The notes under the pieces were generated by a model. It was not told where the DNA came from. It saw only the letters and a program-made list of their open reading frames with translations, and made no database searches. A program made the position numbers and the translations under genes. From NCBI GenBank assembly GCA_028224375.1, contig JAOIVW010000007.1:58275-122274 (forward strand): a stretch of DNA of 64,000 nt. The letters are read 5' to 3'. Below, in pieces: positions 39,264-48,183 of the stretch. Each line of letters opens with the position of its first letter. Within the stretch, counting starts at the first letter, position 1. This DNA is from Hellea sp. (GTDB lineage Bacteria; Pseudomonadota; Alphaproteobacteria; Caulobacterales; Maricaulaceae).

Positions 39264-40244
39264 ATGATTGAACCTAGAAAACCTGTAGCCGCTTTTGACT
39301 TTAACGCAGCCGCCGGCGGTAGTTTTATGACGCCAGGCGGTAAGGACTTTGTCATTCGTTTATGGTTTTGGATGTCAGCTTTTTTAGCACTCGTTTTCCT
39401 CGTGACAATTCCCATGTTTATTGGTGGCTATGGGGAGGTGCTTGAACAAAGCTGGTTAAGTAACCGCGCTTTACTTAGCGGCAATGAACCCCCTGACCCC
39501 ATGCCAATGTTCGCCGCGTTAGGTGCTATTCTGCCGGGGATGTTGGCCTGGATGTTCGGTTTGTGGTTCGTTGTAGCTGCGGGCGAGACGGCTCTCTACA
39601 GACGCTATTTTCACAATGCTGAAGCTGCCAAGCAACCCCTAAGGTTAGGGCGCGCAGAGTTTAGGACGATGTTATGCCAACTTGGTGTTTGGGCGCTGGT
39701 GTATTTTGCACTATTTCTCGGCTCCATGTTGATAGGGATAGTAGGCGGGGTCTTCGGGGTCATTAGCCCGGTTCTCGCAGCGATAGTCATCTTGATAGGC
39801 GTTTTAGCCGTCATAGCTCTTTTTATAGCTGTTCCAATTCGGCTGGCTCCAGCCGCGGCTTTGTCTATGCAGCGCGATAAGACCCACGTGTTCGCTGCGA
39901 GTAAGGTCACAAAACACAGGTTCTGGAATCTCTTTGTCGCTTATCTCGTCACCTATGTTGGCGGATATATCGCCTATTACATTATTTATATGATTTCAGT
40001 GGGTATCGCGACAGGCGACATGGGGTTCCTCATGGCCGTTTCAGGGCTTGGTGAAGATAATCCCCGCGTGCTTTTTGACGCGGCAGCTGAACGCATGAAA
40101 AGCCCATTGGGAATGTTTCTAGGCATTCTCGCCATGATTATAAATGCAAGCGCAATGGCGGCATGGGTATTGCTTGTCGCTGGTGTCAATGCCTATGCTG
40201 TGCGGTGGTGGACAGAAGATAATCCAACACCGAATTTTGAGTGA
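39264..40244 (+). CDS. Polytopic membrane protein of unknown function
   Basis: 326 residues with about six membrane helices: a pair at residues 33-55 and 78-105, a cluster at 138-195, and later helices around 220-245 and 285-310. The N-terminal 30 residues are cytoplasmic and Gly-rich. No family is recognised beyond a general resemblance to YIP1/DUF-type membrane proteins. It is divergent from trmFO, and a single start is well supported. Confidence 0.7.
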   Translation: MIEPRKPVAAFDFNAAAGGSFMTPGGKDFVIRLWFWMSAFLALVFLVTIPMFIGGYGEVLEQSWLSNRALLSGNEPPDPMPMFAALGAILPGMLAWMFGLWFVVAAGETALYRRYFHNAEAAKQPLRLGRAEFRTMLCQLGVWALVYFALFLGSMLIGIVGGVFGVISPVLAAIVILIGVLAVIALFIAVPIRLAPAAALSMQRDKTHVFAASKVTKHRFWNLFVAYLVTYVGGYIAYYIIYMISVGIATGDMGFLMAVSGLGEDNPRVLFDAAAERMKSPLGMFLGILAMIINASAMAAWVLLVAGVNAYAVRWWTEDNPTPNFE

Positions 40245-40304
40245 TGAAGCAAGGGGTTGTGTGAATTCCGATATTTTATTAGGTTGTGTCTGGGAGGAAG
40301 TTTT

Positions 40305-41420
40305 ATGAAGAAACTGTTTTTATCACTCGGATTGGTTTTGATACTAGGTGGATTTGCTCAAGCTAAGACACCCCCTGAAGTCCTTAAGCCTTATAAGGAA
40401 TATCGTGCTGCGCTTACTGCAGGTGATGCCTCAGAGGCTTTGAGGCATGGATATACGGCTTGGCAGACATCCGAGGAATTATTAGGTGATGCTAAGATTA
40501 CCGGCGATCTTGCACAAAATTATGCCCTGATAAAAAACGAGAGTGACGATAAGCAAGTTAGAAAAAGACAGGAAACGGCTTATAAACGTGCTTGGGAATT
40601 AACGTCCAAATACGGAGTTGATGCGCCCATAATGTATCTTGAGCGCGGTATTAATATGATGAATTTCTATCTTATGACCGGCAATAATTCGAAGGCTTAT
40701 GGTACCTCAAAAAAACTCTCAAAATATGCTGAAGCGAATAGCCTTACAACATCAACTTTTTATGCTGAGGCTCTAACCCAACAAGCTGGCTATTATGCTG
40801 CAAGAGCAAAGCACGCAAAAGCTGAAAAAGTTGCCGAAAAGGCCCTTGCTGCGTTTTCAAATGTGAATGATGATTATGCCACGTCAGTTCCCATTCTTGC
40901 CAACCTTTACCAAGGTTATGGATTAGAAGGGCAGGACATGTCGATGGAGGCTGCTTTTAGCTATCAGAAAGTCATGGAGTCACTAGACGGAATTGGGCCA
41001 GACGAACATCCTTTAGCGGCTAAAGCCCTGGGACGATGGTCTCACATGCGCGCGGTCTTAAAAAGCGAAGGCAAACTCGAAGAGGCTGAAAATAAAGGGC
41101 TATGTAAATGTTGGCCTTACGATAAACCGCGCAATGAAAGCCTAAAACCTATAAAACGTGTTCCGCCTAAGATGCCGCGTAAGGCTTATGTGTCAGGTTT
41201 TTCTATCGTTCAATTTGATGTCGATGATGGCGGTAGCCCGATTAATACTGAAATTTTAGTATCTTGGCCTAAAGACTTGTACGAACAATCGTCATTGAAA
41301 TCGATGGAAGGCTGGGAGTATACGCCTCGCACCGCAGAAGAAACGGACGGTGACCGTCAAGGGTTGGTCACAACGATACGTTACATGTTAAGGGATAATT
41401 CCGGCAATATTCTCTACTAA
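40305..41420 (+). CDS. Exported TPR-like protein with TonB-type C-terminal domain
   Basis: 371 residues. The signal peptide ends at AQA, about residue 20. Helical repeats follow to residue 260, then a TonB C-terminal-like fold ([39 protein letters not shown]...[13 protein letters not shown]). Similar periplasmic TPR-TonB-C proteins of unknown role are known in this lineage. The start at 40305 has GGGAGGAAG upstream; the longer frame has no Shine-Dalgarno. It converges on uvrA with a four-base overlap. Confidence 0.8.
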   Translation: MKKLFLSLGLVLILGGFAQAKTPPEVLKPYKEYRAALTAGDASEALRHGYTAWQTSEELLGDAKITGDLAQNYALIKNESDDKQVRKRQETAYKRAWELTSKYGVDAPIMYLERGINMMNFYLMTGNNSKAYGTSKKLSKYAEANSLTTSTFYAEALTQQAGYYAARAKHAKAEKVAEKALAAFSNVNDDYATSVPILANLYQGYGLEGQDMSMEAAFSYQKVMESLDGIGPDEHPLAAKALGRWSHMRAVLKSEGKLEEAENKGLCKCWPYDKPRNESLKPIKRVPPKMPRKAYVSGFSIVQFDVDDGGSPINTEILVSWPKDLYEQSSLKSMEGWEYTPRTAEETDGDRQGLVTTIRYMLRDNSGNILY

Positions 41421-44254
41421 CTGCGCTTCCGCGCCAGCATTGGCTTTAAGTATTTTCCTGTCCAGCTGCCTTTGACCTTGGCGATTTGTTCTGGGGTACC
41501 AGTGGCTACAATCTCTCCGCCGCCATCTCCGCCTTCGGGGCCGATGTCGATGACCCAATCGGCGGTTTTTATGACGTCTAGATTGTGCTCGATGATGACC
41601 ATGGTGTTGCCGCTTTCGACGAGTTCATTCAGGACTGTCAGGAGCTTATTTACATCCTCGAAATGAAGGCCTGTTGTCGGTTCATCTAAGATATAAAGTG
41701 TTCGGCCTGTGGCGCGTTTGGCGAGCTCTTTTGCGAGCTTAACGCGCTGGGCTTCGCCGCCTGAGAGGGTTGTCGCCTGTTGGCCCACTTTCAAATAAGT
41801 CAGGCCCACACGTTGCAGGGTTACCATTTTATCGCGAATGCTTGGCACAGCTTTGAAGAAGTCGGCAGCCTCATCGATTGTCATATCAAGGACATCGGCA
41901 ATGGATTTGCCTTTGAACTTAATCTCTAATGTTTCGCGGTTATAGCGCGCGCCTTTGCAGACATCGCAGGTGACATAGACGTCCGGCAGAAAGTGCATTT
42001 CAATCTTGATAACACCGCCGCCTTGGCAAGCCTCACAGCGGCCGCCTTTGACGTTGAAGGAAAAACGCCCCGGTTTGTAACCGCGTAATTTGGCTTCGGG
42101 TAGTCCTGAGAACCAATCACGAATGGGCGTGAAAGCGCCTGTATAAGTCGCGGGGTTAGAGCGCGGTGTGCGTCCAATCGGGCTTTGGTCAATGTCGATG
42201 ACTTTGTCTAAATGCTCTAACCCGATAACATCATCATGGGGCATAGGCTGTATGGTGGATTTATTCAGGCGCCGCGCTGTGGCTTTGTAAAGTGTCTCAA
42301 TAGTGAGCGTGGACTTACCGCCGCCTGACACGCCCGACACGCAGGTCATAAGGCCAATCGGAAAGTCTACGGTGACGTTTTTAAGATTGTTCCCGCGCGC
42401 GCCTTTGAGAGTGATTTTCTTAGTGGAAGGTTTGCGGCGCTCATCAGGGATTGCGATTTCTTTTTTACCCGTCAGATATTTACCTGTGAGCGATCTTCTT
42501 GATTTTTTAATTTTATCAGGTGTGCCTTGGGCCACAACTTCGCCGCCATTGACTCCAGCGAGCGGGCCCATATCGACAACATAATCCGCCGTCAGGATAG
42601 CGTCTTCATCATGCTCAACCACAAGCACAGTATTGCCGAGATCGCGCAGGTTTTGCAGCGTTTCCAAAAGCCGCGCATTATCGCGCTGATGCAATCCAAT
42701 GGACGGTTCATCCAGAACATAGAGAACACCCGTCAAGCCAGAGCCAATTTGTGAGGCGAGGCGGATACGTTGCGATTCCCCACCTGATAAAGAGCCTGAG
42801 CCGCGGCCAAGCGTGAGATAATCCAAACCTACAGCGTTTAAGAATTTGAGGCGGTCTCGTATTTCTTTTAAAATGCGCGAGGCGATTTCCATTTCTTTGT
42901 CAGATAGCTCCTCACCTAGTTTTACGAAACGGGCGAGGGCATCTCTGATAGACATTTCACCTGTGACGGAGATGTCCATATCGCCAACACGAACAGAGAG
43001 CGCTTCGGGTTTGAGGCGTTTGCCGTGGCAGGTCTCGCATTGCGCGTTTGACATATATTTGCCGAGCTCTTCTCGCATCCAAGTGGATTCTGTTTCGCGG
43101 TAGCGCCGTTCAAGATTGGGGATGACGCCTTCAAAGGGTTTCGTTGTTTCGTAGCGGCGGCCATCATCTTGATAGACGAATTTAATCTTCGCGCCTTTAG
43201 TGCCGTAAAGCACGACTTGCTTTGCGCCGTCCGCTAGCCTTTTAAACGGCTTATCGACTTTAAAGCCGTAATGTTCTGACAGGGCCTTGATGGTCTGCAT
43301 GTAAAGGCCGCTGGTTTTATTTGGCCATGCCGCAATGGCGCCGCCCGCGAGTGATTTCATTTCATCAGGAATGACCAGGCCCGGATCGAATTTAAGCTCT
43401 TTCCCCAGACCGTCACAAACAGGGCACGCGCCGTGAGGGCTGTTAAAGGAAAACAAGCGGGGCTCGATTTCGGAAATTGTAAAGCCTGAGACAGGGCAGG
43501 CAAACTTCTCAGAGAAGAGCATTCGCTCTGCGGCCTTATCGGCTTGCTCGGCGACAGCTAATCCATCCGCTAGACGTAACGCAGTTTCAATACTTTCGGC
43601 AAGGCGAGACTCCAGCCCTTCGCGCACGACAACACGGTCGACTACGACATCAATGTCATGTTTGAATTTCTTATCTAAATCGGGGGCCTCTTCTATGCGG
43701 TAAAATTCGCCATCTATCTTGGCGCGTTGAAAACCATCTTTCATAAGCTGCGCCAGCTCTTTGCGGTATTCACCCTTACGGCCACGCACAATCGGCGCGA
43801 GGATATAGAGCTTGGTTTCGGCGGGTAGCTCCATAACGCGGTCCACCATCATGCTCACGGTCTGGCTTGTGATGGGCAGTCCTGTAGCGGGAGAGTAGGG
43901 GACGCCAACGCGAGCCCAGAGCAGACGCATATAGTCGTATATTTCAGTGACCGTCCCCACAGTAGAGCGGGGATTCCGGGATGTCGTCTTCTGCTCAATC
44001 GAAATGGCGGGAGACAGGCCTTCAATACTATCTACATCGGGCTTACCTTGCAGCTCAAGAAACTGCCTTGCATAGGCCGACAGGCTCTCGACATAGCGGC
44101 GCTGTCCCTCAGCATAGATGGTGTCAAAGGCGAGGGAAGATTTCCCTGAGCCTGATAGTCCCGTAATCACGATGAGCTTATCACGCGGCAGGTCAATATT
44201 GACGCCTTTGAGGTTATGCTCCCGCGCGCCGCGCACTTTGATATGTTTATGCAT
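41417..44254 (-). CDS. uvrA: Excinuclease ABC subunit A
   Basis: 945-residue tandem ABC ATPase recognising DNA damage with UvrB. The first Walker A is [12 protein letters not shown] and the second [10 protein letters not shown]. Signature and Walker B blocks are [15 protein letters not shown]...[17 protein letters not shown] and [14 protein letters not shown]...[15 protein letters not shown]. Zinc modules are CPVCDGLG and CEACQGGG...CDVCKGARY. It diverges from ssb across an SOS box. Confidence 0.98.
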   Translation of the reverse strand: MHKHIKVRGAREHNLKGVNIDLPRDKLIVITGLSGSGKSSLAFDTIYAEGQRRYVESLSAYARQFLELQGKPDVDSIEGLSPAISIEQKTTSRNPRSTVGTVTEIYDYMRLLWARVGVPYSPATGLPITSQTVSMMVDRVMELPAETKLYILAPIVRGRKGEYRKELAQLMKDGFQRAKIDGEFYRIEEAPDLDKKFKHDIDVVVDRVVVREGLESRLAESIETALRLADGLAVAEQADKAAERMLFSEKFACPVSGFTISEIEPRLFSFNSPHGACPVCDGLGKELKFDPGLVIPDEMKSLAGGAIAAWPNKTSGLYMQTIKALSEHYGFKVDKPFKRLADGAKQVVLYGTKGAKIKFVYQDDGRRYETTKPFEGVIPNLERRYRETESTWMREELGKYMSNAQCETCHGKRLKPEALSVRVGDMDISVTGEMSIRDALARFVKLGEELSDKEMEIASRILKEIRDRLKFLNAVGLDYLTLGRGSGSLSGGESQRIRLASQIGSGLTGVLYVLDEPSIGLHQRDNARLLETLQNLRDLGNTVLVVEHDEDAILTADYVVDMGPLAGVNGGEVVAQGTPDKIKKSRRSLTGKYLTGKKEIAIPDERRKPSTKKITLKGARGNNLKNVTVDFPIGLMTCVSGVSGGGKSTLTIETLYKATARRLNKSTIQPMPHDDVIGLEHLDKVIDIDQSPIGRTPRSNPATYTGAFTPIRDWFSGLPEAKLRGYKPGRFSFNVKGGRCEACQGGGVIKIEMHFLPDVYVTCDVCKGARYNRETLEIKFKGKSIADVLDMTIDEAADFFKAVPSIRDKMVTLQRVGLTYLKVGQQATTLSGGEAQRVKLAKELAKRATGRTLYILDEPTTGLHFEDVNKLLTVLNELVESGNTMVIIEHNLDVIKTADWVIDIGPEGGDGGGEIVATGTPEQIAKVKGSWTGKYLKPMLARKRS

Positions 44255-44383
44255 GTAGCGTTCGGCTCCGATGGGGTGGAAAAGCTTGTGGACAATATAC
44301 GTGTAAGGATGGACTTAAGGGCGGCAAAACTTCAAAACAAGAGGAGTGAATCATCGACTTGCATAAAAGCTGTGAGTCGTGTA

Positions 44384-44398
44384 GAACATAATAAGAAC
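44384..44398. promoter_or_regulatory. Alphaproteobacterial SOS (LexA) box between uvrA and ssb
   Basis: GAACATAATAAGAAC is an exact GAAC-N7-GAAC, the reverse complement of the GTTC-N7-GTTC site bound by alphaproteobacterial LexA. It lies 31 bases ahead of the ssb ATG and 130 bases ahead of uvrA, so it can repress both. Confidence 0.85.
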
Positions 44399-44428
44399 AA
44401 ACACAAGTAATCCTATTAGAGGTGAAAC

Positions 44429-44944
44429 ATGGCCGGGTCCGTAAATAAAGTAATTCTCATCGGAAATTTGGGTAAAGACCCAGAAATTCGTACATTTGGT
44501 AATGGCGGCAAGGTCGCCAACTTCTCCGTCGCCACGTCAGAAAGCTGGCGTGACAAGCAAAGCGGCGAGCGCAAGGAAAAGACAGAATGGACAAATGTCG
44601 CTATCTTTAATGATGGCCTTGTTGGGATTGTCGAAAAATATGTCAAAAAAGGCAGCAAGGTCTACATCGAAGGCAAGCTCCAAACCCGCAAGTGGCAAGA
44701 CCGCGACGGCAATGACCGCTACACGACAGAAGTCGTGCTGCAAGGCTATGGCGGACAGCTGACATTGCTCGACAGCCGTAACTCTCAAGGTGGGGGCGGT
44801 AATTATGGCGGCGGAGGTGGCGGTGGCTATAATCAAGATAGCGTCGCATATGGTAATCAAGGGCAAGGCGGCGGACAACGCTCAGCCTCAGCCCAAGAAG
44901 GTCCGAAGGAGAATTTCGATCTCGATGATGAGATTCCGTTTTAA
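44429..44944 (+). CDS. ssb: Single-stranded DNA-binding protein
   Basis: 171 residues: an OB fold ([38 protein letters not shown]...TEWTNVAIF...[17 protein letters not shown]), a Gly-rich linker, and the acidic tip DLDDEIPF that recruits repair and replication partners. The divergent pairing with uvrA under LexA is classical. Confidence 0.98.
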   Translation: MAGSVNKVILIGNLGKDPEIRTFGNGGKVANFSVATSESWRDKQSGERKEKTEWTNVAIFNDGLVGIVEKYVKKGSKVYIEGKLQTRKWQDRDGNDRYTTEVVLQGYGGQLTLLDSRNSQGGGGNYGGGGGGGYNQDSVAYGNQGQGGGQRSASAQEGPKENFDLDDEIPF

Positions 44945-45022
44945 CGAAAACAATGACCGCTTGCGCGCAGCGCGGGCTGAAGTGTCATTGCTTTCGCTCT
45001 TTCGTTTGAGAGCAATTCCAAA

Positions 45023-45050
45023 GCTCGCACATGATGCGGGCTTTTATTTT
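45023..45050 (+). terminator. Rho-independent terminator after ssb
   Basis: A seven-pair stem GCTCGCA/TGCGGGC (one G-T pair) with a CATGA loop, followed by TTTTATTTT, 79 bases after the ssb stop. Confidence 0.75.
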
Positions 45051-45197
45051 GCCTTAAACTCATAAAAAGCAGTAAAATAAAATTTCTTCCAAGGATTTCA
45101 CCTCGGTCTGCGTCTTACTTATAAAAGAGCGATATGTGCGTCATGATTGCGCCCTATTGTTCTTGTGTTATGTTGACGTAGTTACAAAGGTGAGGGC

Positions 45198-46103
45198 ATG
45201 GCGGGAGTTTCCCAACAAATGCAAAAACAGGGCATACATCTGCCTTCGTTTATATCTGGGCTTTTGGCTGACCCGCGCCACTATCAAATCATTGTTTTAT
45301 CTTCGCTAATTCTACTCGGGACGTTCCATTTTGCCTTTCAGCTTCCTTGGTGGCATGTTGTGGCGTGTATTGGTTCCACAGTCGGAACTCAGGCCGTCGC
45401 CGATAAAGTGATTGGGCGTAAATTTGATGCGCGAAGTCCGTTGATTTCAGCGCTATCTCTTACGCTTTTGCTACGCACAGGATCAGTTACGCTCTCCATC
45501 GCGGCGGGTATTCTCGCCATCAGTTCCAAATATATCATCCGTTGGCGCGGTAAGCACATCTTTAATCCCGCTAATTTTGGCCTCGTTATTCTTTCGCTGC
45601 TGTTTACAGGGGCTTGGATTTCACCAGGGCAGTGGGGCACAGCGCCTATATTTGCGCTCTTCCTTTTAGGGATGGGCGGCATTGTAACAGGTAAAGCCAA
45701 ACGCTGGGATGTGAGTATCGCTCTGCTGGTCAGCTATGCGGCTCTATTGTTTGGCCGCGCCTTATGGTTAGGCGACCCATTTGCAATTCCTGTCCATCAA
45801 TTACAAAGCGGGGCGCTGCTCATCTTCGCTTTCTTCATGATATCCGATCCTAAAACGACGCCCGATGCGCGGCTAGGGCGCGTGCTCTATGCCATGCTTG
45901 TTGCGTCGATAGGGTTCACCATTCAATTCGCGTTCTATAACGCAGCAGGCATCATTCTAGCGCTCATTCTGACCGCGCCGATTGTTCCGCTCTTTGACCG
46001 TTTATTCCCCGCAGGCCGTTATCACTGGCCTAAATTTCCCATGACTAAAACAGGAGTTTCCCATGAAACAGTTCAAATACCTGCCCAAATACTTACTAAG
46101 TAG
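45198..46103 (+). CDS. Stand-alone RnfD/NqrB-family membrane protein
   Basis: 301 residues, about eight to nine helices. RnfD-like blocks are DPRHYQIIVLSSLI, FDARSPLISALSLTLLLRTG, KYIIRWRGKHIFNPANFGLVIL and SGALLIFAFFMISDPKTTPDARLGRV. The usual flavin-attachment Ser/Thr-Gly-x-Thr context of RnfD is replaced by SGALLIF, so covalent FMN is doubtful. No other rnf or nqr gene is present. The end overlaps the DUF2330 gene by 41 bases. Its role is unknown. Confidence 0.85.
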   Translation: MAGVSQQMQKQGIHLPSFISGLLADPRHYQIIVLSSLILLGTFHFAFQLPWWHVVACIGSTVGTQAVADKVIGRKFDARSPLISALSLTLLLRTGSVTLSIAAGILAISSKYIIRWRGKHIFNPANFGLVILSLLFTGAWISPGQWGTAPIFALFLLGMGGIVTGKAKRWDVSIALLVSYAALLFGRALWLGDPFAIPVHQLQSGALLIFAFFMISDPKTTPDARLGRVLYAMLVASIGFTIQFAFYNAAGIILALILTAPIVPLFDRLFPAGRYHWPKFPMTKTGVSHETVQIPAQILTK

Positions 46104-47478
46104 CGCTGCCGCTATCTCCGCGCTTATGATTGCGCCCCAAGCCTCGGCCTTTTGCGGTTTTTATGTCGCCAAAGCTGATACGGATTTGTTCAATCAAAGC
46201 TCCAAAGTCGCGCTCGTCCGTGATGGTGACCGCACAGTCATAACCATGGCCAACGATTATATTGGCGATCCGACAGAATTTGCCATGGTCATTCCTGTGC
46301 CGACAGTAATTACCAAAGAGCAGGTGCATATTTCCGATTCTTCATTGCTAGATCATTTGGATGCTTACACCGCGCCAAGGCTAGTGGAGTATTTTGACAG
46401 TAATCCATGCGCAAGAAGAGAATATGACCAGGTAACTGTCACGGGTAATCGTCGCATGGCATCTGTAGGCGCTCCAATGATGGAAAAAGAAGCTAAATCT
46501 TTAGGCGTCACCATCGAAGAAAGTTTTTCCGTGGGGGAATACGACATCCTCATCCTCTCGGCCAAAGAAAGTGATGGCTTACAGACATGGCTTGAGAGTA
46601 ATGGCTACCGCGTCCCAAAAAAGGCTGTGAAGACACTCGGCAGTTACATCAAGCAGGACATGAAGTTCTTCGTCGCTAAGGTGAACCTCGAAGAAAAAGC
46701 CAAGCAAGGCGGCGAAATGCTGCGGCCTATTGCTGTCGCTTATGAGAGCCCCAAATTCATGCTGCCCATTCGCCTGGGCACGGTGAATGCGAATGGCGAC
46801 CAAGACCTCTTCGTCTATACGCTGACGCGTAACGGTAAGGTCGAAACGACGAATTACCGCACGCAAAAAATTCCGTCTGACAAAGAGCTGCCAATCTTTA
46901 TCAAAGACGATTTCGGCGATTTTTATAAGGACATGTATAAGATATCCGCTAAGCGCGAGGGCGGTCATGGTGTCTTTATGGAATATGCGTGGGATATGAA
47001 TTGGTGCGACCCATGCGCGGCTGATCCGCTCTCAAATGATCAGTTAAAAGAACTCGGCGTCTTTTGGCTTGATGAGGGGCGTGATATTCAGCCCATGCCT
47101 AATCCGCGCCGCTTCCGTCCCAAGCAAATGGCCAAAGACGTTTATGTGACCCGCCTCCATGTGCGTTATGATGCTGAGAGCTTTCCGGAAGACCTAAAGT
47201 TCAAAACAACCGGCGATAAGCAGAACTTCCAAGGCCGCTACATTCTCCGCCATGCCTTTGACGGCGACATGGAGTGTCCCGAAGCTGAAGCATATAAAAA
47301 GCAGGTCAATGCCCGCAAGGAAACCGAGATTAAGACGCTCGCAAACCTAACGGGCTGGGAGACCAAATATATCCGCACCAAGATTAAAACCTCGGGCAAG
47401 GGCGAGCTTTTTGAGCTCGATAAGCCCAAAAAGAAAAGCGATTGGTGGAATAATATTTGGCCTGGTGAGGACGAATAA
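46063..47478 (+). CDS. DUF2330-family exported protein
   Basis: 471 residues with a signal peptide ending ASA/FCG (about residue 29). DUF2330 features are FCGFYVAKADTDLFNQSSKVALVRDGDRTVITMANDYIGDPTEFAMVIPVP, then a long domain with WCDPCAADPLS. Cysteine pairs suggest disulfides in the periplasm. The 41-base overlap with the RnfD-like gene implies translational coupling and a joint function, perhaps at the inner membrane. No function is established. Confidence 0.85.
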   Translation: MKQFKYLPKYLLSSAAAISALMIAPQASAFCGFYVAKADTDLFNQSSKVALVRDGDRTVITMANDYIGDPTEFAMVIPVPTVITKEQVHISDSSLLDHLDAYTAPRLVEYFDSNPCARREYDQVTVTGNRRMASVGAPMMEKEAKSLGVTIEESFSVGEYDILILSAKESDGLQTWLESNGYRVPKKAVKTLGSYIKQDMKFFVAKVNLEEKAKQGGEMLRPIAVAYESPKFMLPIRLGTVNANGDQDLFVYTLTRNGKVETTNYRTQKIPSDKELPIFIKDDFGDFYKDMYKISAKREGGHGVFMEYAWDMNWCDPCAADPLSNDQLKELGVFWLDEGRDIQPMPNPRRFRPKQMAKDVYVTRLHVRYDAESFPEDLKFKTTGDKQNFQGRYILRHAFDGDMECPEAEAYKKQVNARKETEIKTLANLTGWETKYIRTKIKTSGKGELFELDKPKKKSDWWNNIWPGEDE

Positions 47479-47480
47479 GC

Positions 47481-48011
47481 TTACTTGATTTCAGCGCAGG
47501 CGATGCGGGCTCCGGCTCCGCCAATAGGCTGCGTGACCTGATCATCCGCATTGATGTGTATCATCAGTGAAGAGCCGTCAGCGTCAAGCAAGGCAGGGCG
47601 GTCATCACGTTTCTTGAGCGTGACGCGTTCATTGGTGTAGCTATAGGACAGGTTATCGTCCGCATCTGCCACAGCATTGGGCATATCTGCATTGTCAGGC
47701 CCGTCTGGGTTCTTCAGGCCGTGTTTGTGGCCTTCAGGATTGATGTGTCCGCCAGCGCTCTTAAAGTCGGGCGCTTGGCAATCTGCCTTAACGTGGAAGT
47801 GAATGCCATGCGGCCCCTCGGGAATGTTCGTTGCGTCAACCTTCAAGGCGACGCCCTTATCCCCTGCATCGCTGAGCACAAGGTTGCCGATAGCCTCTCC
47901 GGAGCTGCTCTTGATGACGAATGTCATGTCTTCTGTTTTAGGTTCAGCGGATTTTTGACACGCTGTTAAAGCTAATAGGCTTGCGGCAGTCAGGGGCAGT
48001 AAAAGTCTCAT
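47481..48011 (-). CDS. sodC: Cu/Zn-type superoxide dismutase-like lipoprotein with an altered zinc site
   Basis: 176 residues. A lipobox LALTAC (Cys18) marks a lipoprotein. Copper ligands are H71, H73, H89 and H152; disulfide cysteines are C78 and C172. Zinc ligands H89, H97 and D109 are present, but the fourth, normally His in the GPH motif, is D106 (NPDGPDNADMPN). It may still bind zinc through Asp, or the site may be weakened. It is convergent with the DUF2330 gene. Confidence 0.9.
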   Translation of the reverse strand: MRLLLPLTAASLLALTACQKSAEPKTEDMTFVIKSSSGEAIGNLVLSDAGDKGVALKVDATNIPEGPHGIHFHVKADCQAPDFKSAGGHINPEGHKHGLKNPDGPDNADMPNAVADADDNLSYSYTNERVTLKKRDDRPALLDADGSSLMIHINADDQVTQPIGGAGARIACAEIK

Positions 48012-48116
48012 AATAAATCTCCATTTTTTGCTTTATAACTTATAAATTCACAGCTGGCGAGAGGGTTCCTAAGCATAAGGAAAACTCCCGCAATCATTTG
48101 AAGTAAGACCCTTTAA

Positions 48117-48182
48117 ATGCTACTAAAAGTGAGCAAAAGCCGCGCGATTCGAGCGGCTTTAATTTTATGGGACGGACGCTGA
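48117..48182 (+). CDS. 21-residue leader ORF ending one base before gyrA
   Basis: An ATG frame of 21 codons plus TGA, ending at 48182; the gyrA TTG begins at 48184. The frame contains the whole of the terminator-like hairpin at 48136-48160. The Shine-Dalgarno is weak. This arrangement would allow translational coupling or attenuation of gyrA. Expression is not shown. Confidence 0.4.
   Translation: MLLKVSKSRAIRAALILWDGR
48136..48166 (+). terminator. Terminator-like hairpin in the gyrA leader
   Basis: AAAGCCGC/GCGGCTTT (48136-48143 with 48153-48160), with an inner CG/CG pair and followed by AATTTT. It lies only 17 bases before the gyrA start, leaving no room for a promoter after it, so gyrA transcripts must read through. 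It may act as an attenuator, or terminate leftward reading on the other strand poorly. Confidence 0.55.
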
Positions 48183-48183
48183 T

